A stretch of DNA of 64,000 bases from positions 3,744,001 to 3,808,000 of the forward strand of contig NZ_CACVBO010000001.1 in NCBI RefSeq assembly GCF_902728235.1, read 5' to 3'. The DNA is from Lentimonas sp. CC4 (lineage in GTDB: Bacteria; Verrucomicrobiota; Verrucomicrobiia; Opitutales; Coraliomargaritaceae). The notes below the pieces were generated by a model. It was not told where the DNA came from. It searched no databases and saw only the letters and a program-made list of their open reading frames with translations. The position numbers and the translations under genes were made by a program. Positions 16,190 through 24,932 of the stretch are shown here, one piece after another (position 1 is the first letter of the stretch; the number at the start of each line of letters is the position of its first letter).

Positions 16190-19100
16190 TTACGGCTGCG
16201 TTACTTCAACTTTAAAGAAGAGCCTGTCGCGATTTTCATTGGATAGCCGATGCTCCACTTCGACGTAATCAGGATCACTCACCGAGTTGCGACTCACCGT
16301 ATCCCACACATCACTCCAAGGGCCATCCACCAGATCATCCGTCCAACGCGCCGTATAGCTCACGCCAGCATTCGCCTGATTGCGCTCCAAATAAGAGAAA
16401 CTTGCAGTCGTTGAGCCAGTCGTCACAGCAGGCACCGGTGCCAACACACTCGAATCAACGACATCGCCGCCCAGCGCGAACTCATAAAAGTCTGCTTCAC
16501 CATCCGTATCCTCATCTGCTTCGGGCGTGCCTGCCAATCCATGTTGAGCGACATGCCGCTCCCAGCTCGAATACGTGCCACTATTCGCAGTCATCACGAT
16601 ATTATCTAGATAGATGTAATCACTGTTGGCCGATGCATCGCAACGGAAACGAATCTTCACCGTCGATGTAAACGGATAACTGCTAGACTCAATGGTCAGT
16701 GTTTCGTCTTCGCGCTGATCCACAGTAAAATCCGTATCGCGCACGTAGGTCTTTACCGTCGACCATTTGCTGCCGTCATCACTGCTAAACTGCAGCCAAA
16801 AATCCTCTCCCACATTCATCTGAATCGGCATGTAGGTAAATTCAATCTTGAGCTCCGACGCAGAGCTCAAGTCCAAGGAGTTGATCAATGTAATGGACGA
16901 GCCCACCCCACTATCGTCACTGATTTCCACGCATTGATTGCCAATCGCATACAGCGAGGAAAGAATCGCATCGTCTCCACCGCTTTCCCAATTTCCAAAC
17001 CCAGATTCGAAATCATCATTCAGCAGTTCAGCGGGGCCTGTCTCCACTGTAATTTGCAGCGTCGCAGTGTCAGAGCCTCCCGATGTATCTTCAACTTGAA
17101 CAGTAAATTCATTCTCGCCGAAATCAACCGAGCTCGGCTTGCCCGACAGCGCGCCGTTGGGAGCTACGCTCAACCATTTGGGTCCCACTAGTTTTGAGAA
17201 GGATAAGGAATTGCCGTTCAAATCATTCGCATTATCGAGTAAAGAACTACCGCTGTAGTCAAGCCCTTGAGCCGCATTCGTTTCACTGATTGGGTCACTC
17301 GTAAACCAGACTGATTGCCCCGCCGGCACCAAATTTTCAGTGCGTAGTAAGAGCACATCGTTCGGCTCCAACACATAGGTGCCCGTGCCGTGCTGACCCG
17401 TCAGTAGATTCACGTAATCGACCGAATATCCGGACACACGGAGTAGCACCGTGCGTTGCTGCTGGCTCACATTGATCAGCGAAACCGTGCTCTTACTCGT
17501 CACTGCATCATAGCTACGCGAAGCCAAGACACCATACGCAGGATTCAACGAAGCGTCGCGCACATCCACCTCCAGCGGCAGACTTGGCTTACGTGACTCT
17601 AAGGCTGTAGACAGTGCATCAGCCATCGCAAACACACCGCCATAGTTCACCGAGGCAAAGGGCACAAACCCTGCCCCGTCCGCACGACTCGCGCCACGCT
17701 CGGTATAATCAAATGCATTCGAAGAATCGACCAACACCACACTGCCCCCGCCTGCGACGAACGCTTGAAGTCCCGCCAAATCGGTATCCGACAGATACGG
17801 CGTAGGCGGCACGATCACCGTCTGCTCTGCGGTAACATTCGGCAGCTCGCTCGGCGTCGTAAAACCGACTGGCACATTGAGCAGTTTCAACGACTCATAT
17901 ACATCTGCCATGCCGTCTGAATAATCACCATCTTGGATCGCTGAATCCTGGCTGTAGTAAACCATATAGTAGCGCTCGTTGGGCGTCAGCGACGTCACCG
18001 CATTGCCATGCGCATTGATCTCTTTCAGCGTGCGTCCAAACGCAGCCATCTGCAATGGTTCGGCTCCAGCCGTGCCAATGAATTCCTCTGTTGGACGACG
18101 GATCGATCCATCATCATTTCGGTTCCATAACCATGCATTCAGCGCAGTCAGACCATGTGTCGCCCCCAACCACAGTGTCGCGCGAACAAACTCTGGCTCC
18201 ATGTGGAAGTCACGCCATCGCGAGCCCGACAATCCGTGCCACTCCAAATCGATGTATGGTTTCTCAGGGCAGATTGACTTCATAAAATCCATCATGATCG
18301 CCTGCGCACGCCACTCTAAGATGTAGTGATCCCTCCAATCCTGTGCATCACGTGTATCATATTCTGTGCGCAACGAAGTGGCCTGACTATCCGATCCAGG
18401 GTAATCGACCAGCTTCGTTACAAATTCAAAATCAATCCCACGATCGTGCCCCGAGGCATGGATACCCTGCTCGCCCCAAATCTTAATATTTGTCGGCGCG
18501 CCTGGATCTGCCGACTGAACACCGTTCTTCAGAAACGTAAACCAGTCATTCACCCGATCCATATTGAAGCGGCACCAGTCATACCAGATCGGCCCACCGC
18601 GAAGATTTGAGTTCACCCCACCCGGGGTGCGAAAGCCATCAGGATATTGAACCGGTTTAGACACAGTATCGAGATATGACTCGGTGTAATTTGCAGTGGA
18701 TGCCTCCGCAAAGGAGGCATAATTCTCGCCATAGACCGCATTCAAATTGGCAAGCGTGGTGTATTGAGCCTCCAACCAAGTGGCAAACTTCGCATACGTA
18801 AAACTGGAAACATTGTTACGCGCATCCCCATCTCCATAACGGATCGGGAACCGCGGCTCATTCGTCAACAAATGCACGCGCGGCACATCGCCTGCACCCG
18901 ATGGCCCCATCGTAGGCTCCAATAAATCGTCGAACAAGACCGTCAGCCACGAGCGAGTCAGCGGATTATCGATATCGTAATGCGTGAACACGCGCCCTCC
19001 GGAGCTAAACACTTCGGGATGATCCACACGCGACCAGTAGCTCTGGTTGTTCATCACATGCCCGAGAAAGACTTCGACTGGCGCCTGGTTATTCAACCGC

Positions 19101-19771
19101 TGCGAAGCCATGCTATTGGTAATGCCATTGACCTGCCCCTCAACCACCGTTGTCGCAGAATCCATACTCGGCTGAATGCCGTAATACGTGCCACCCATAC
19201 GGCCAAACGCCTGTAAAGTTGCCTCATCCTCAGGTTGCCAAAAATACTTACCAGGGATCACTCGTTGCCCATCGAGTTCATAATGCGAGCCGTTCATCAC
19301 CATCGTGCCAACAGAGAAATCCGGTGGTGCCTGCAGCACGATTGTTCCTGCGATTTGCTGATCGAGTTCGTTAATCGTCAAATCAGCCAATTCTATACAG
19401 TCGACGATCTCATCAAACACCAAACCAATCGCGCCGTAAGTGGAATAGACTGGATCTAGACTCGCCGCTTTGGATTCATGCACATAGGTGCTATCCACAA
19501 TGGTCAGGTTCGCCTTATCCCATGGGATATAAAAGTCCTTAAACCAGTCGATCGTCACCTGAGACACCTGCGCGTAGTCCGTATTCATTCCGGCCGATTC
19601 CGCTTCAGTGACCTTGGCAGTCAGCGCAGTCGCTTTAACTTCGAGGTCTGCCAGTAACTGCGCATACGTGGCATCATCAGTCGCACCGCTATAGATCGCG
19701 GCGACTGCAGGGCTCTGCAATAGCAGCGAAACTGCAGCGATTAGGGTTCTTGAGAAACAGGGAGCATTCAT
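16190..19771 (-). CDS. clan GH-A glycosidase (GH42/GH50/GH167-like), multi-domain, secreted
   Basis: 1193 residues. Signal peptide about 1-25, helical N-terminal region to about 145, then a TIM-barrel catalytic domain (about 150-640). HLLTNEPRF puts the clan GH-A acid/base motif at N304-E305, and YIDLEWHG offers E510 as nucleophile. A flavodoxin-like trimerisation domain (about 640-760) resembles that of GH42. Then come a putative-Ig domain (about 830-915), a MAM/CBM-like beta module (about 920-1070), and a C-terminal module with DEDTDGEADFYEF. It is a paralogue of 40709..43123. Clan and GH42 likeness suggest exo-beta-galactosidase action on carrageenan or agar oligosaccharides. The precise family needs a profile search. 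Confidence 0.78.
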   Translation of the reverse strand: MNAPCFSRTLIAAVSLLLQSPAVAAIYSGATDDATYAQLLADLEVKATALTAKVTEAESAGMNTDYAQVSQVTIDWFKDFYIPWDKANLTIVDSTYVHESKAASLDPVYSTYGAIGLVFDEIVDCIELADLTINELDQQIAGTIVLQAPPDFSVGTMVMNGSHYELDGQRVIPGKYFWQPEDEATLQAFGRMGGTYYGIQPSMDSATTVVEGQVNGITNSMASQRLNNQAPVEVFLGHVMNNQSYWSRVDHPEVFSSGGRVFTHYDIDNPLTRSWLTVLFDDLLEPTMGPSGAGDVPRVHLLTNEPRFPIRYGDGDARNNVSSFTYAKFATWLEAQYTTLANLNAVYGENYASFAEASTANYTESYLDTVSKPVQYPDGFRTPGGVNSNLRGGPIWYDWCRFNMDRVNDWFTFLKNGVQSADPGAPTNIKIWGEQGIHASGHDRGIDFEFVTKLVDYPGSDSQATSLRTEYDTRDAQDWRDHYILEWRAQAIMMDFMKSICPEKPYIDLEWHGLSGSRWRDFHMEPEFVRATLWLGATHGLTALNAWLWNRNDDGSIRRPTEEFIGTAGAEPLQMAAFGRTLKEINAHGNAVTSLTPNERYYMVYYSQDSAIQDGDYSDGMADVYESLKLLNVPVGFTTPSELPNVTAEQTVIVPPTPYLSDTDLAGLQAFVAGGGSVVLVDSSNAFDYTERGASRADGAGFVPFASVNYGGVFAMADALSTALESRKPSLPLEVDVRDASLNPAYGVLASRSYDAVTSKSTVSLINVSQQQRTVLLRVSGYSVDYVNLLTGQHGTGTYVLEPNDVLLLRTENLVPAGQSVWFTSDPISETNAAQGLDYSGSSLLDNANDLNGNSLSFSKLVGPKWLSVAPNGALSGKPSSVDFGENEFTVQVEDTSGGSDTATLQITVETGPAELLNDDFESGFGNWESGGDDAILSSLYAIGNQCVEISDDSGVGSSITLINSLDLSSASELKIEFTYMPIQMNVGEDFWLQFSSDDGSKWSTVKTYVRDTDFTVDQREDETLTIESSSYPFTSTVKIRFRCDASANSDYIYLDNIVMTANSGTYSSWERHVAQHGLAGTPEADEDTDGEADFYEFALGGDVVDSSVLAPVPAVTTGSTTASFSYLERNQANAGVSYTARWTDDLVDGPWSDVWDTVSRNSVSDPDYVEVEHRLSNENRDRLFFKVEVTQP

Positions 19772-19824
19772 GGATTAGGGGAAATCGTCCTGAAAATTAA
19801 ACGTAGGGCTTCAGCATGCTGAAT

Positions 19825-19857
19825 ACCGCATTCCTATTGAGCTCAATAGGACATTTC
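19825..19857 (-). promoter_or_regulatory. palindrome resembling the PEP-CTERM upstream dyad
   Basis: CCTATTGAGCTCAATAGG is a perfect 18-bp palindrome about 65 bp before the GH-A gene. In gene orientation TGTCCTA and AGGAAT flank it, as in the upstream regions of the genes starting at 294 and 1379 and the orphan at 3014..3130. Confidence 0.45.
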
Positions 19858-19859
19858 TG

Positions 19860-19880
19860 ACGTGCGGCGTTTTGCAAGCA
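19860..19880. repeat. dispersed palindromic repeat, copy 3 (diverged)
   Basis: ACGTGCGGCGTTTTGCAAGC, preceded by ACATTTCTG as at 3174..3183. The rest of 19881..20089 shows no gene. Confidence 0.45.
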
Positions 19881-20089
19881 AGCGCCCTATAATTTCACGT
19901 TCTTATAATTCAGTTAGAGATACAGGGGAATTTGGGGTTATATTAGATTGCGCCTCCCTGCGAAGGGAGAGACGAAACAATCGATCTCTTAGTATGCTCA
20001 ATTGCCCCCACATCGAACAGAACCATTCCTCCATAATACTCTGCGTATTCCGAACAGGAACCATTCGAAAATCCCATAGACAGATGAAC

Positions 20090-20122
20090 AAAAAAGCCCG
20101 AGCCGTTTGCACGGCTCGGGCG
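20090..20122 (-). terminator. rho-independent terminator of the EF-hand gene 20146..20400
   Basis: On the minus strand GCCCGAGCCGT pairs with ACGGCTCGGGC around a short loop and is followed by six T. It begins 23 bp past the stop. Confidence 0.92.
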
Positions 20123-20145
20123 GCATCTCACGCCTGAAATAAACT

Positions 20146-20400
20146 TTATTTCTTATTCGCAGCTGCCTTCGCCTTGAACCACACTTGACGCTCTTTGCCC
20201 GAGGCAATGCCATCCTTGTTTGTATCCATTTCAGCGAAGTTGGATTCAACTTTGGCTTGATTCCATTTCCAGCCCTTCTCTTCCCACTTCGCTTTTTCCT
20301 TAGCGACAAACTGATCTTTAGTCTGGTCACCTTTAGCGGCATAGAGGGAAGTTGCGACACAGCTCATCACTGCGATTGTAAGTAATTTATTCATCTTCAT
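20146..20400 (-). CDS. small secreted EF-hand protein
   Basis: 84 residues. Signal peptide 1-22 (cut near LYA). The mature part is a single KGDQTKDQF...KGWKWNQ...FAEMDTNKDGIASGKE unit with one calcium loop and a basic C-terminus (KAKAAANKK). It is homologous to each half of 9990..10448. ATG at 20400 is used; the Met two codons on is also possible. The gene is monocistronic with its own promoter (20451..20489), a leader hairpin (20418..20439) and a terminator (20090..20122). The function is unknown; high output is suggested by the strong terminator and compact unit. Confidence 0.85.
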   Translation of the reverse strand: MKMNKLLTIAVMSCVATSLYAAKGDQTKDQFVAKEKAKWEEKGWKWNQAKVESNFAEMDTNKDGIASGKERQVWFKAKAAANKK

Positions 20401-20417
20401 AATTTTATGGGGTTCAC

Positions 20418-20439
20418 AGCCAAGGCGCCTGCCTTGGCT
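20418..20439 (-). ncRNA. leader hairpin in the EF-hand mRNA
   Basis: AGCCAAGGC and GCCTTGGCT form a perfect 9-bp stem around four bases. It lies between the putative promoter (20451..20456) and the start codon (20400), so it would be in the 5' untranslated RNA, about 17 bases before the ATG. It could protect the transcript or shape translation. No riboswitch class is recognised. Confidence 0.4.
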
Positions 20440-20450
20440 TGTCTTACATT

Positions 20451-20489
20451 AATATACCCGAATGACGCCCCCGTTCACAGTGCCATTCT
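20451..20489 (-). promoter_or_regulatory. EF-hand-type promoter with upstream box
   Basis: Minus strand: AGAATGGCACTGT (20477..20489), exactly 20 bp, then TATATT (20451..20456). Same architecture as before the EF-hand genes at 9990..10448 and 37421..37999. Confidence 0.65.
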
Positions 20490-20562
20490 TACACGATACA
20501 GTGCAAATACTGCCCCGCTGCAGCCACACCGCGCGAAGCGGATAGAACACGCTGAGTATATT

Positions 20563-20585
20563 GCAAGAATGGCTCTATTAGAATG
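20563..20585 (+). promoter_or_regulatory. partial copy of the catabolic operator
   Basis: GCAAGAATGG equals ten bases of the 54635..54676 copy in matching orientation toward the gene. After a short gap TATT follows. TATAAT is at 20599..20604. It lies about 70 bp before the FG-GAP gene. The central ATGTTTATT is shortened, so this is the weakest copy. Confidence 0.3.
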
Positions 20586-20639
20586 AAAGGAGAATCTATA
20601 TAATCAGCGCGAATAGAGACACCCAATCAAGACATTCTG

Positions 20640-22535
20640 ATGAACACTCCCCTCACGACATTTCGAATTCCCACTCAATTACTCGCATACGGATGCGCGG
20701 CAATCGCTACCTATTTCGGCACTACGGCCATCGTAAACGCCGCTACAAGCCCAGCCATCGCTCCGGCGACGAGCTTTGTCAGTGCGGGCAAGGACTTTCC
20801 GCAATCCGAGCTAAATATGCGCAAGTGGGAAACGCCCCTGGTGGCCGACCTCGACCAAGATGGCTGGGTCGACATCATATTAAACGACCACGGTTACAGC
20901 ATCCAAATCCTCTGGAACAACAAAGGGAAATACGCCAAACCGTGGGACTTAGTCATGGGAGACATGCACGGTCTAACCATCGGCGACTTCGACCAGGACG
21001 GCCTACAAGAACTGGCGATTTCGCGCGGAGGTGGCTCAGGTAGTAATGCGCGTAACTCAATGATTTATAAAGTGAATAAAGATCGCACCTTTGTGCGTTT
21101 GAAGGATTTTAAAGAACCACTCGCAATGATGCGTGGCCGGACTCTTAAATTTCTGGATGCGGATAATGACGGCGACCTTGATCTGCTCAACCTAGCATTT
21201 CCCTCGAAAGAGAAAAATGGTGCGAGCGAAAATTACATTTACGAGAACGACGGCCAAGCCCGTTTACTGCTGCAATCCACATTGCCCGCATCTAACAGAA
21301 ATGGTCAAAAAATACTGATCACGGATTTCAACGGCGACGGCATTGACGACCTATTCATGTATGGGCATGGCAATTTACGCGCCTACCGTGGCAACGAAGG
21401 CATCTCATACACAGACGTGAGCAGCGAACTGTTCAAAGACCCGATCACAGAAGTCACAGGCATCGTCGAGTTGGACTATGACCACGACGGCGACTTGGAC
21501 ATCTACATCAGCCGTGGCCTAGAAATGCAAAAAGGCGATACTTTTTACGACAAACAAACACAAACATGGGGCTTTTTTACCGTGCGTGAAAAATTCCGCT
21601 TCGAAGACCTGCCGATCGGTGACGTTATCAACATCGTCAACTATCAATCTCCGTGGCCGAACAAGAAGCTCTTTACGGGCGAGGCCTGCCACGCCTACGA
21701 GTTCGATGGCGAAACACATTCCGGCAAGGACTTTCGCCTCGTTAACAGCGACACCCTCGGCTGGCCCGACCATCTAACCGAGAAGGGGCTCTATCTAGGC
21801 TTTGTTGGTAACGAAAGATGGCGTCTCGCAGGCACAGCAGCCTCGCCGATGAGCGCGGTTGTGCTTGGCGTCAAAAACGCCACCCCCACCGCAAACACAG
21901 AAGGACCGAGTGACATACTACTAAAGAACGATAACGGCACCTTTATAGATGTTTCAGCACACGCCGGCATCCATACGAACGTGCACACCACCGGAGCTGT
22001 CGCAGCGGATTTTGACAACGACGGATTCGAAGATTTACTCGTTATGCGCCGTGGTGATCTAGTCACAGAAAACGAGGGCATTCTCTACCTGAATCAAGGT
22101 GATGGCACATTTAAGACATCTCGCGCACACGGCATTGTCTCCCCCGAACTTGGCGCCATCGGCATGGGCGTTGAGGCTCTGGACTACAACCAAGATGGAA
22201 AAATCGATGTGCTGCTAGGTAATGAACGCGGCAAATGGCACCTATTCCGCAACAAAGCATTAGCCCGCGGCAACTACATCACGATCGACTTGGGTGAAAC
22301 TGGAACAAATCAACCGACCAAGCTGGGAGCCACGATCACGGTCGAGGCAGGCGAAATGAAACAGATCAAACGCTCCGGATCATGCGGCGCACCCTACTCA
22401 CGCAGTTACAACCGATTCGTCCACTTCGGCTTAGGCGAACATACAGGACCAGTCACCGTAAAGTTGGTATTGAGCAACGGCGAAACATTTGAACAAACGG
22501 TCAAAACGATCAACTCCACAGTCACATTGCATTAG
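20640..22535 (+). CDS. secreted FG-GAP/VCBS repeat protein with UnbV-type C-terminus
   Basis: 631 residues. An N-terminal signal region ends near residue 35. At least seven Asp-rich calcium loops of FG-GAP/VCBS type are spread through the chain (DLDQDGWVDI, DFDQDGLQEL, DADNDGDLDL, DFNGDGIDDL, DYDHDGDLDI, DFDNDGFEDL, DYNQDGKIDV), giving a beta-propeller. The last about 90 residues (LGATITVEAGEMKQIKRSG) fit the ASPIC/UnbV domain. Such proteins commonly accompany sulfatases in marine Planctomycetota and Verrucomicrobiota and probably bind glycan or protein at the surface. It is a full-length paralogue of 24933..26831. A small secreted protein follows 37 bp downstream. Confidence 0.85.
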   Translation: MNTPLTTFRIPTQLLAYGCAAIATYFGTTAIVNAATSPAIAPATSFVSAGKDFPQSELNMRKWETPLVADLDQDGWVDIILNDHGYSIQILWNNKGKYAKPWDLVMGDMHGLTIGDFDQDGLQELAISRGGGSGSNARNSMIYKVNKDRTFVRLKDFKEPLAMMRGRTLKFLDADNDGDLDLLNLAFPSKEKNGASENYIYENDGQARLLLQSTLPASNRNGQKILITDFNGDGIDDLFMYGHGNLRAYRGNEGISYTDVSSELFKDPITEVTGIVELDYDHDGDLDIYISRGLEMQKGDTFYDKQTQTWGFFTVREKFRFEDLPIGDVINIVNYQSPWPNKKLFTGEACHAYEFDGETHSGKDFRLVNSDTLGWPDHLTEKGLYLGFVGNERWRLAGTAASPMSAVVLGVKNATPTANTEGPSDILLKNDNGTFIDVSAHAGIHTNVHTTGAVAADFDNDGFEDLLVMRRGDLVTENEGILYLNQGDGTFKTSRAHGIVSPELGAIGMGVEALDYNQDGKIDVLLGNERGKWHLFRNKALARGNYITIDLGETGTNQPTKLGATITVEAGEMKQIKRSGSCGAPYSRSYNRFVHFGLGEHTGPVTVKLVLSNGETFEQTVKTINSTVTLH

Positions 22536-22572
22536 GCCGCACACAGATAAAACCACGATATTACCAATCAAA

Positions 22573-23208
22573 ATGCACAACAAACTCACCTTCATCTTTT
22601 CAGCCCTGTCTATCATGCTCATCCCTGCCTTACATGCAGGTGAGACAGTCATCATTGGAGCTGGCGTCTGTAACGGCGACTTCAACGAAGACACCAGCAC
22701 GGATGACAAACGTCGCTTTTCTGAGACGCCTCATTGGTTTAATTTATTAAGCGGCGAAACCGGCCCCGTCGCCACAAAGCTCGACGGCAACGATCCTGCC
22801 ATGGATAAAGGCGACGGCACACGCAACGCCCTCATTTATAAGGGCTCCGCATTTATCAACGATAGCGGACACACGGTTAAATCTGCAGGCGAGATCCTAT
22901 CCGTCTCCCTAGACTTCCGCGACTATGGCACGTGGGTCGATGGCACCGACTCCATACAGATCTTCTTCTTTACCACTGATATCGGCGTCGATGAAAGCAC
23001 CACCGAAGAGGACATCACCCTCATTGGCCCAATGATAGGCTCGACCACGGTGACCGAGAACAACGACTTCGAAGCATACGAGTGCCCCTCCGTCTATACC
23101 ACAGTCGCTGAGGACATTGGAAAAACCATTTACGCCGGCATTCGCGCCGATTGTGCAGGCCACTACGGCCGCGCAGACAACTTCGTATTCAAAGTCGTCA
23201 CTCCATAG
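22573..23208 (+). CDS. secreted beta-rich protein of unknown function
   Basis: 211 residues from ATG at 22573; an upstream TTG would overlap the preceding gene and delay the signal peptide. Signal peptide about 1-20 (cut near LHA). The mature chain begins with VCNGDFNED and contains HWFNLLSGETG and DNFVFKV, features of jelly-roll carbohydrate-binding domains that start with an N-GDFE strand and end with a D-F strand. No named family is recognised. It is translated with the FG-GAP gene 37 bp upstream, suggesting a shared surface role. Confidence 0.75.
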   Translation: MHNKLTFIFSALSIMLIPALHAGETVIIGAGVCNGDFNEDTSTDDKRRFSETPHWFNLLSGETGPVATKLDGNDPAMDKGDGTRNALIYKGSAFINDSGHTVKSAGEILSVSLDFRDYGTWVDGTDSIQIFFFTTDIGVDESTTEEDITLIGPMIGSTTVTENNDFEAYECPSVYTTVAEDIGKTIYAGIRADCAGHYGRADNFVFKVVTP

Positions 23209-23237
23209 CCGCAGTTGTGATGGCCTGCTACCGATGC

Positions 23238-23611
23238 GTAGCGTGAAGCTTTAGCGAGCGAACCGATATGTAGCGTGAAGCTTTAGCGAGCGTATGTCAT
23301 TTCATATTAAAAATCATATAACCGTTAAGCGGAAAACTAGGTTGTCATATTTTCAATTTGGATAATTCCTCGGCCCAACGGGGCAACCTATACCAGCCCG
23401 GGGCAACGCCCTGGGAATTTAAGCCCAAGACAGCTAGCCCTAAAAGGGCGTTCTATTCGACAGGCCATGCCTTTGCGCGCTTAAGTCGTCCTTTCAGGGC
23501 TCAGGAGGTGGTTCATTCAAATCCTAAGGCGTTGCCCTAGGCTGATACAGGACGCACCTTTTGTGCTAAGTCACCATGCAATGGGACGTTCGCTAAAGCT
23601 TCACGCTACGC
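23238..23611. repeat. composite palindromic element bounded by inverted repeats
   Basis: GTAGCGTGAAGCTTTAGCGA occurs twice in direct orientation (23238, 23270) and once inverted at the right end (about 23589..23611). Between them, 23358..23545 is a run of self-complementary blocks such as CCCGGGGCAACGCCCTGGG and AAGGCGTTGCCCTAGGC, the pattern of REP/BIME elements mobilised by RAYT-type transposases. No coding sequence is inside. It fills the gap between the convergent FG-GAP and GH16 transcripts. Confidence 0.65.
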
Positions 23612-23615
23612 GCAA

Positions 23616-24926
23616 TCACCGTGTCTCATAAAGCTCGAATGCATCGACCAACGCGGTAGCACCTGGTCCCCCAGTCTCAAAGAAAATAGTCACCTCCGTG
23701 ACGTCATGTGCGGTTCTAAATTCTAGACTGCGGCGAAAGTATGTGTTGTGAAAATATTTCACCTTCACCGTTCCACCGCTATGTCCGGACACACCCAAAT
23801 AAGCATTATGCCAAACATCCTTCATGTTCGTCCCAGGCAACTTGCACCAGGCCGATAGTATATAAAGCGTATCTGGTTTCAATGAAATCGTTTGTTCGAT
23901 ACGTCCACGGTGCTCCAGTGCAATCGCCGCCGTTCCATCTATACCATCGGCAACCACCGAAGCGGCCTCGAGCTTCCAGCCAGTCGCTCCGGCATCGAAG
24001 TCAGGATTGGCAATCAAGTTCTCACTCGGCACGTCAGGCACTCGAACCGAGTGCGCACTGCGCTGCCAAATACGGACGTAGTCGGTGACAAATACGACGT
24101 CATCCCCTGGATAATCGCTTGCACTCAGAAGCTTCGCATTCACTTCCCACGGAAATACTTCACAATCCAGCCAAACCTTCTGAGCTTGATCGACTACCCA
24201 TGCATCACCGATCTCCTCTCGTGTCGCATGGCGAATCATACGGCCATCAATATAAATCTTAATATAATCAGGATCCCACTCGAGCGCATAGATATGAAAG
24301 TCATCCGTCACCGGCGAGGACAACTGATGCGTATTCGTCCAGATACGCTTACTATAGGTTTCACGTCTAGGCACGCGCCAGTCATGAAACGATGTATGGT
24401 AGCGCTTCGCTGATTCCGGGCGACGTGCCACATCACCCCAATGCTCAAACACGTCTAGTTCTCCACCTTTGCCTGTCGTCCAAAACGAACTGGAGATCGG
24501 CCCTTTGGCCGCCTTACTACGAGTCTCCATGTAGCCATACTGGAAAGTCGCTTTAGAGATCACCGCACCCGTCGTAATGTTCTCGTAGTTGACCCCATCT
24601 TTGACTTTCTCTGAAAAGTCGAAGTCTGGTTGCCACCTCGTAGTAATCTTTAAACAACCTTCTTCGACTGACACATTATCTGGCACGAACTGAGACGGCG
24701 CGCGACCAACGAAGCGATTTTCATAATGCCCTTCGGCACCTTGGATATACCACTTCTGTGTATCCACAGCCGTGCCATCGAATTCATCGCTCACCGATTC
24801 AACCAACACCCACGCTCCCCGGTTCTCTGGATCCGTATGTGGATTCAATGTTTCAGCCAGAACCAGGCTAGGCAGCAACATCCCACTCAGAACACTTAGA
24901 CATAGATACTGACTAGATAGAGTCAT
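23616..24926 (-). CDS. GH16 family endo-galactanase, secreted
   Basis: 436 residues from ATG at 24926 (a TTG two codons upstream abuts the preceding stop). Signal peptide 1-24. The GH16 domain (about 28-270) has RAPSQF, SSFWTTG and the catalytic signature GGELDVFEHWG (E156, D158, E161). Residues about 275-436 (ENLIANPDFDAGATGWKLE) form a CBM4/9-like jelly roll. It starts 6 bp after the FG-GAP gene 24933..26831 and ends an operon of sulfatase, FG-GAP protein and GH16. It resembles the GH16 at 3685..5106 across the catalytic domain. Kappa-carrageenase or agarase activity is inferred from context. Confidence 0.85.
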   Translation of the reverse strand: MTLSSQYLCLSVLSGMLLPSLVLAETLNPHTDPENRGAWVLVESVSDEFDGTAVDTQKWYIQGAEGHYENRFVGRAPSQFVPDNVSVEEGCLKITTRWQPDFDFSEKVKDGVNYENITTGAVISKATFQYGYMETRSKAAKGPISSSFWTTGKGGELDVFEHWGDVARRPESAKRYHTSFHDWRVPRRETYSKRIWTNTHQLSSPVTDDFHIYALEWDPDYIKIYIDGRMIRHATREEIGDAWVVDQAQKVWLDCEVFPWEVNAKLLSASDYPGDDVVFVTDYVRIWQRSAHSVRVPDVPSENLIANPDFDAGATGWKLEAASVVADGIDGTAAIALEHRGRIEQTISLKPDTLYILSAWCKLPGTNMKDVWHNAYLGVSGHSGGTVKVKYFHNTYFRRSLEFRTAHDVTEVTIFFETGGPGATALVDAFELYETR

Positions 24927-24932
24927 ATGCAA

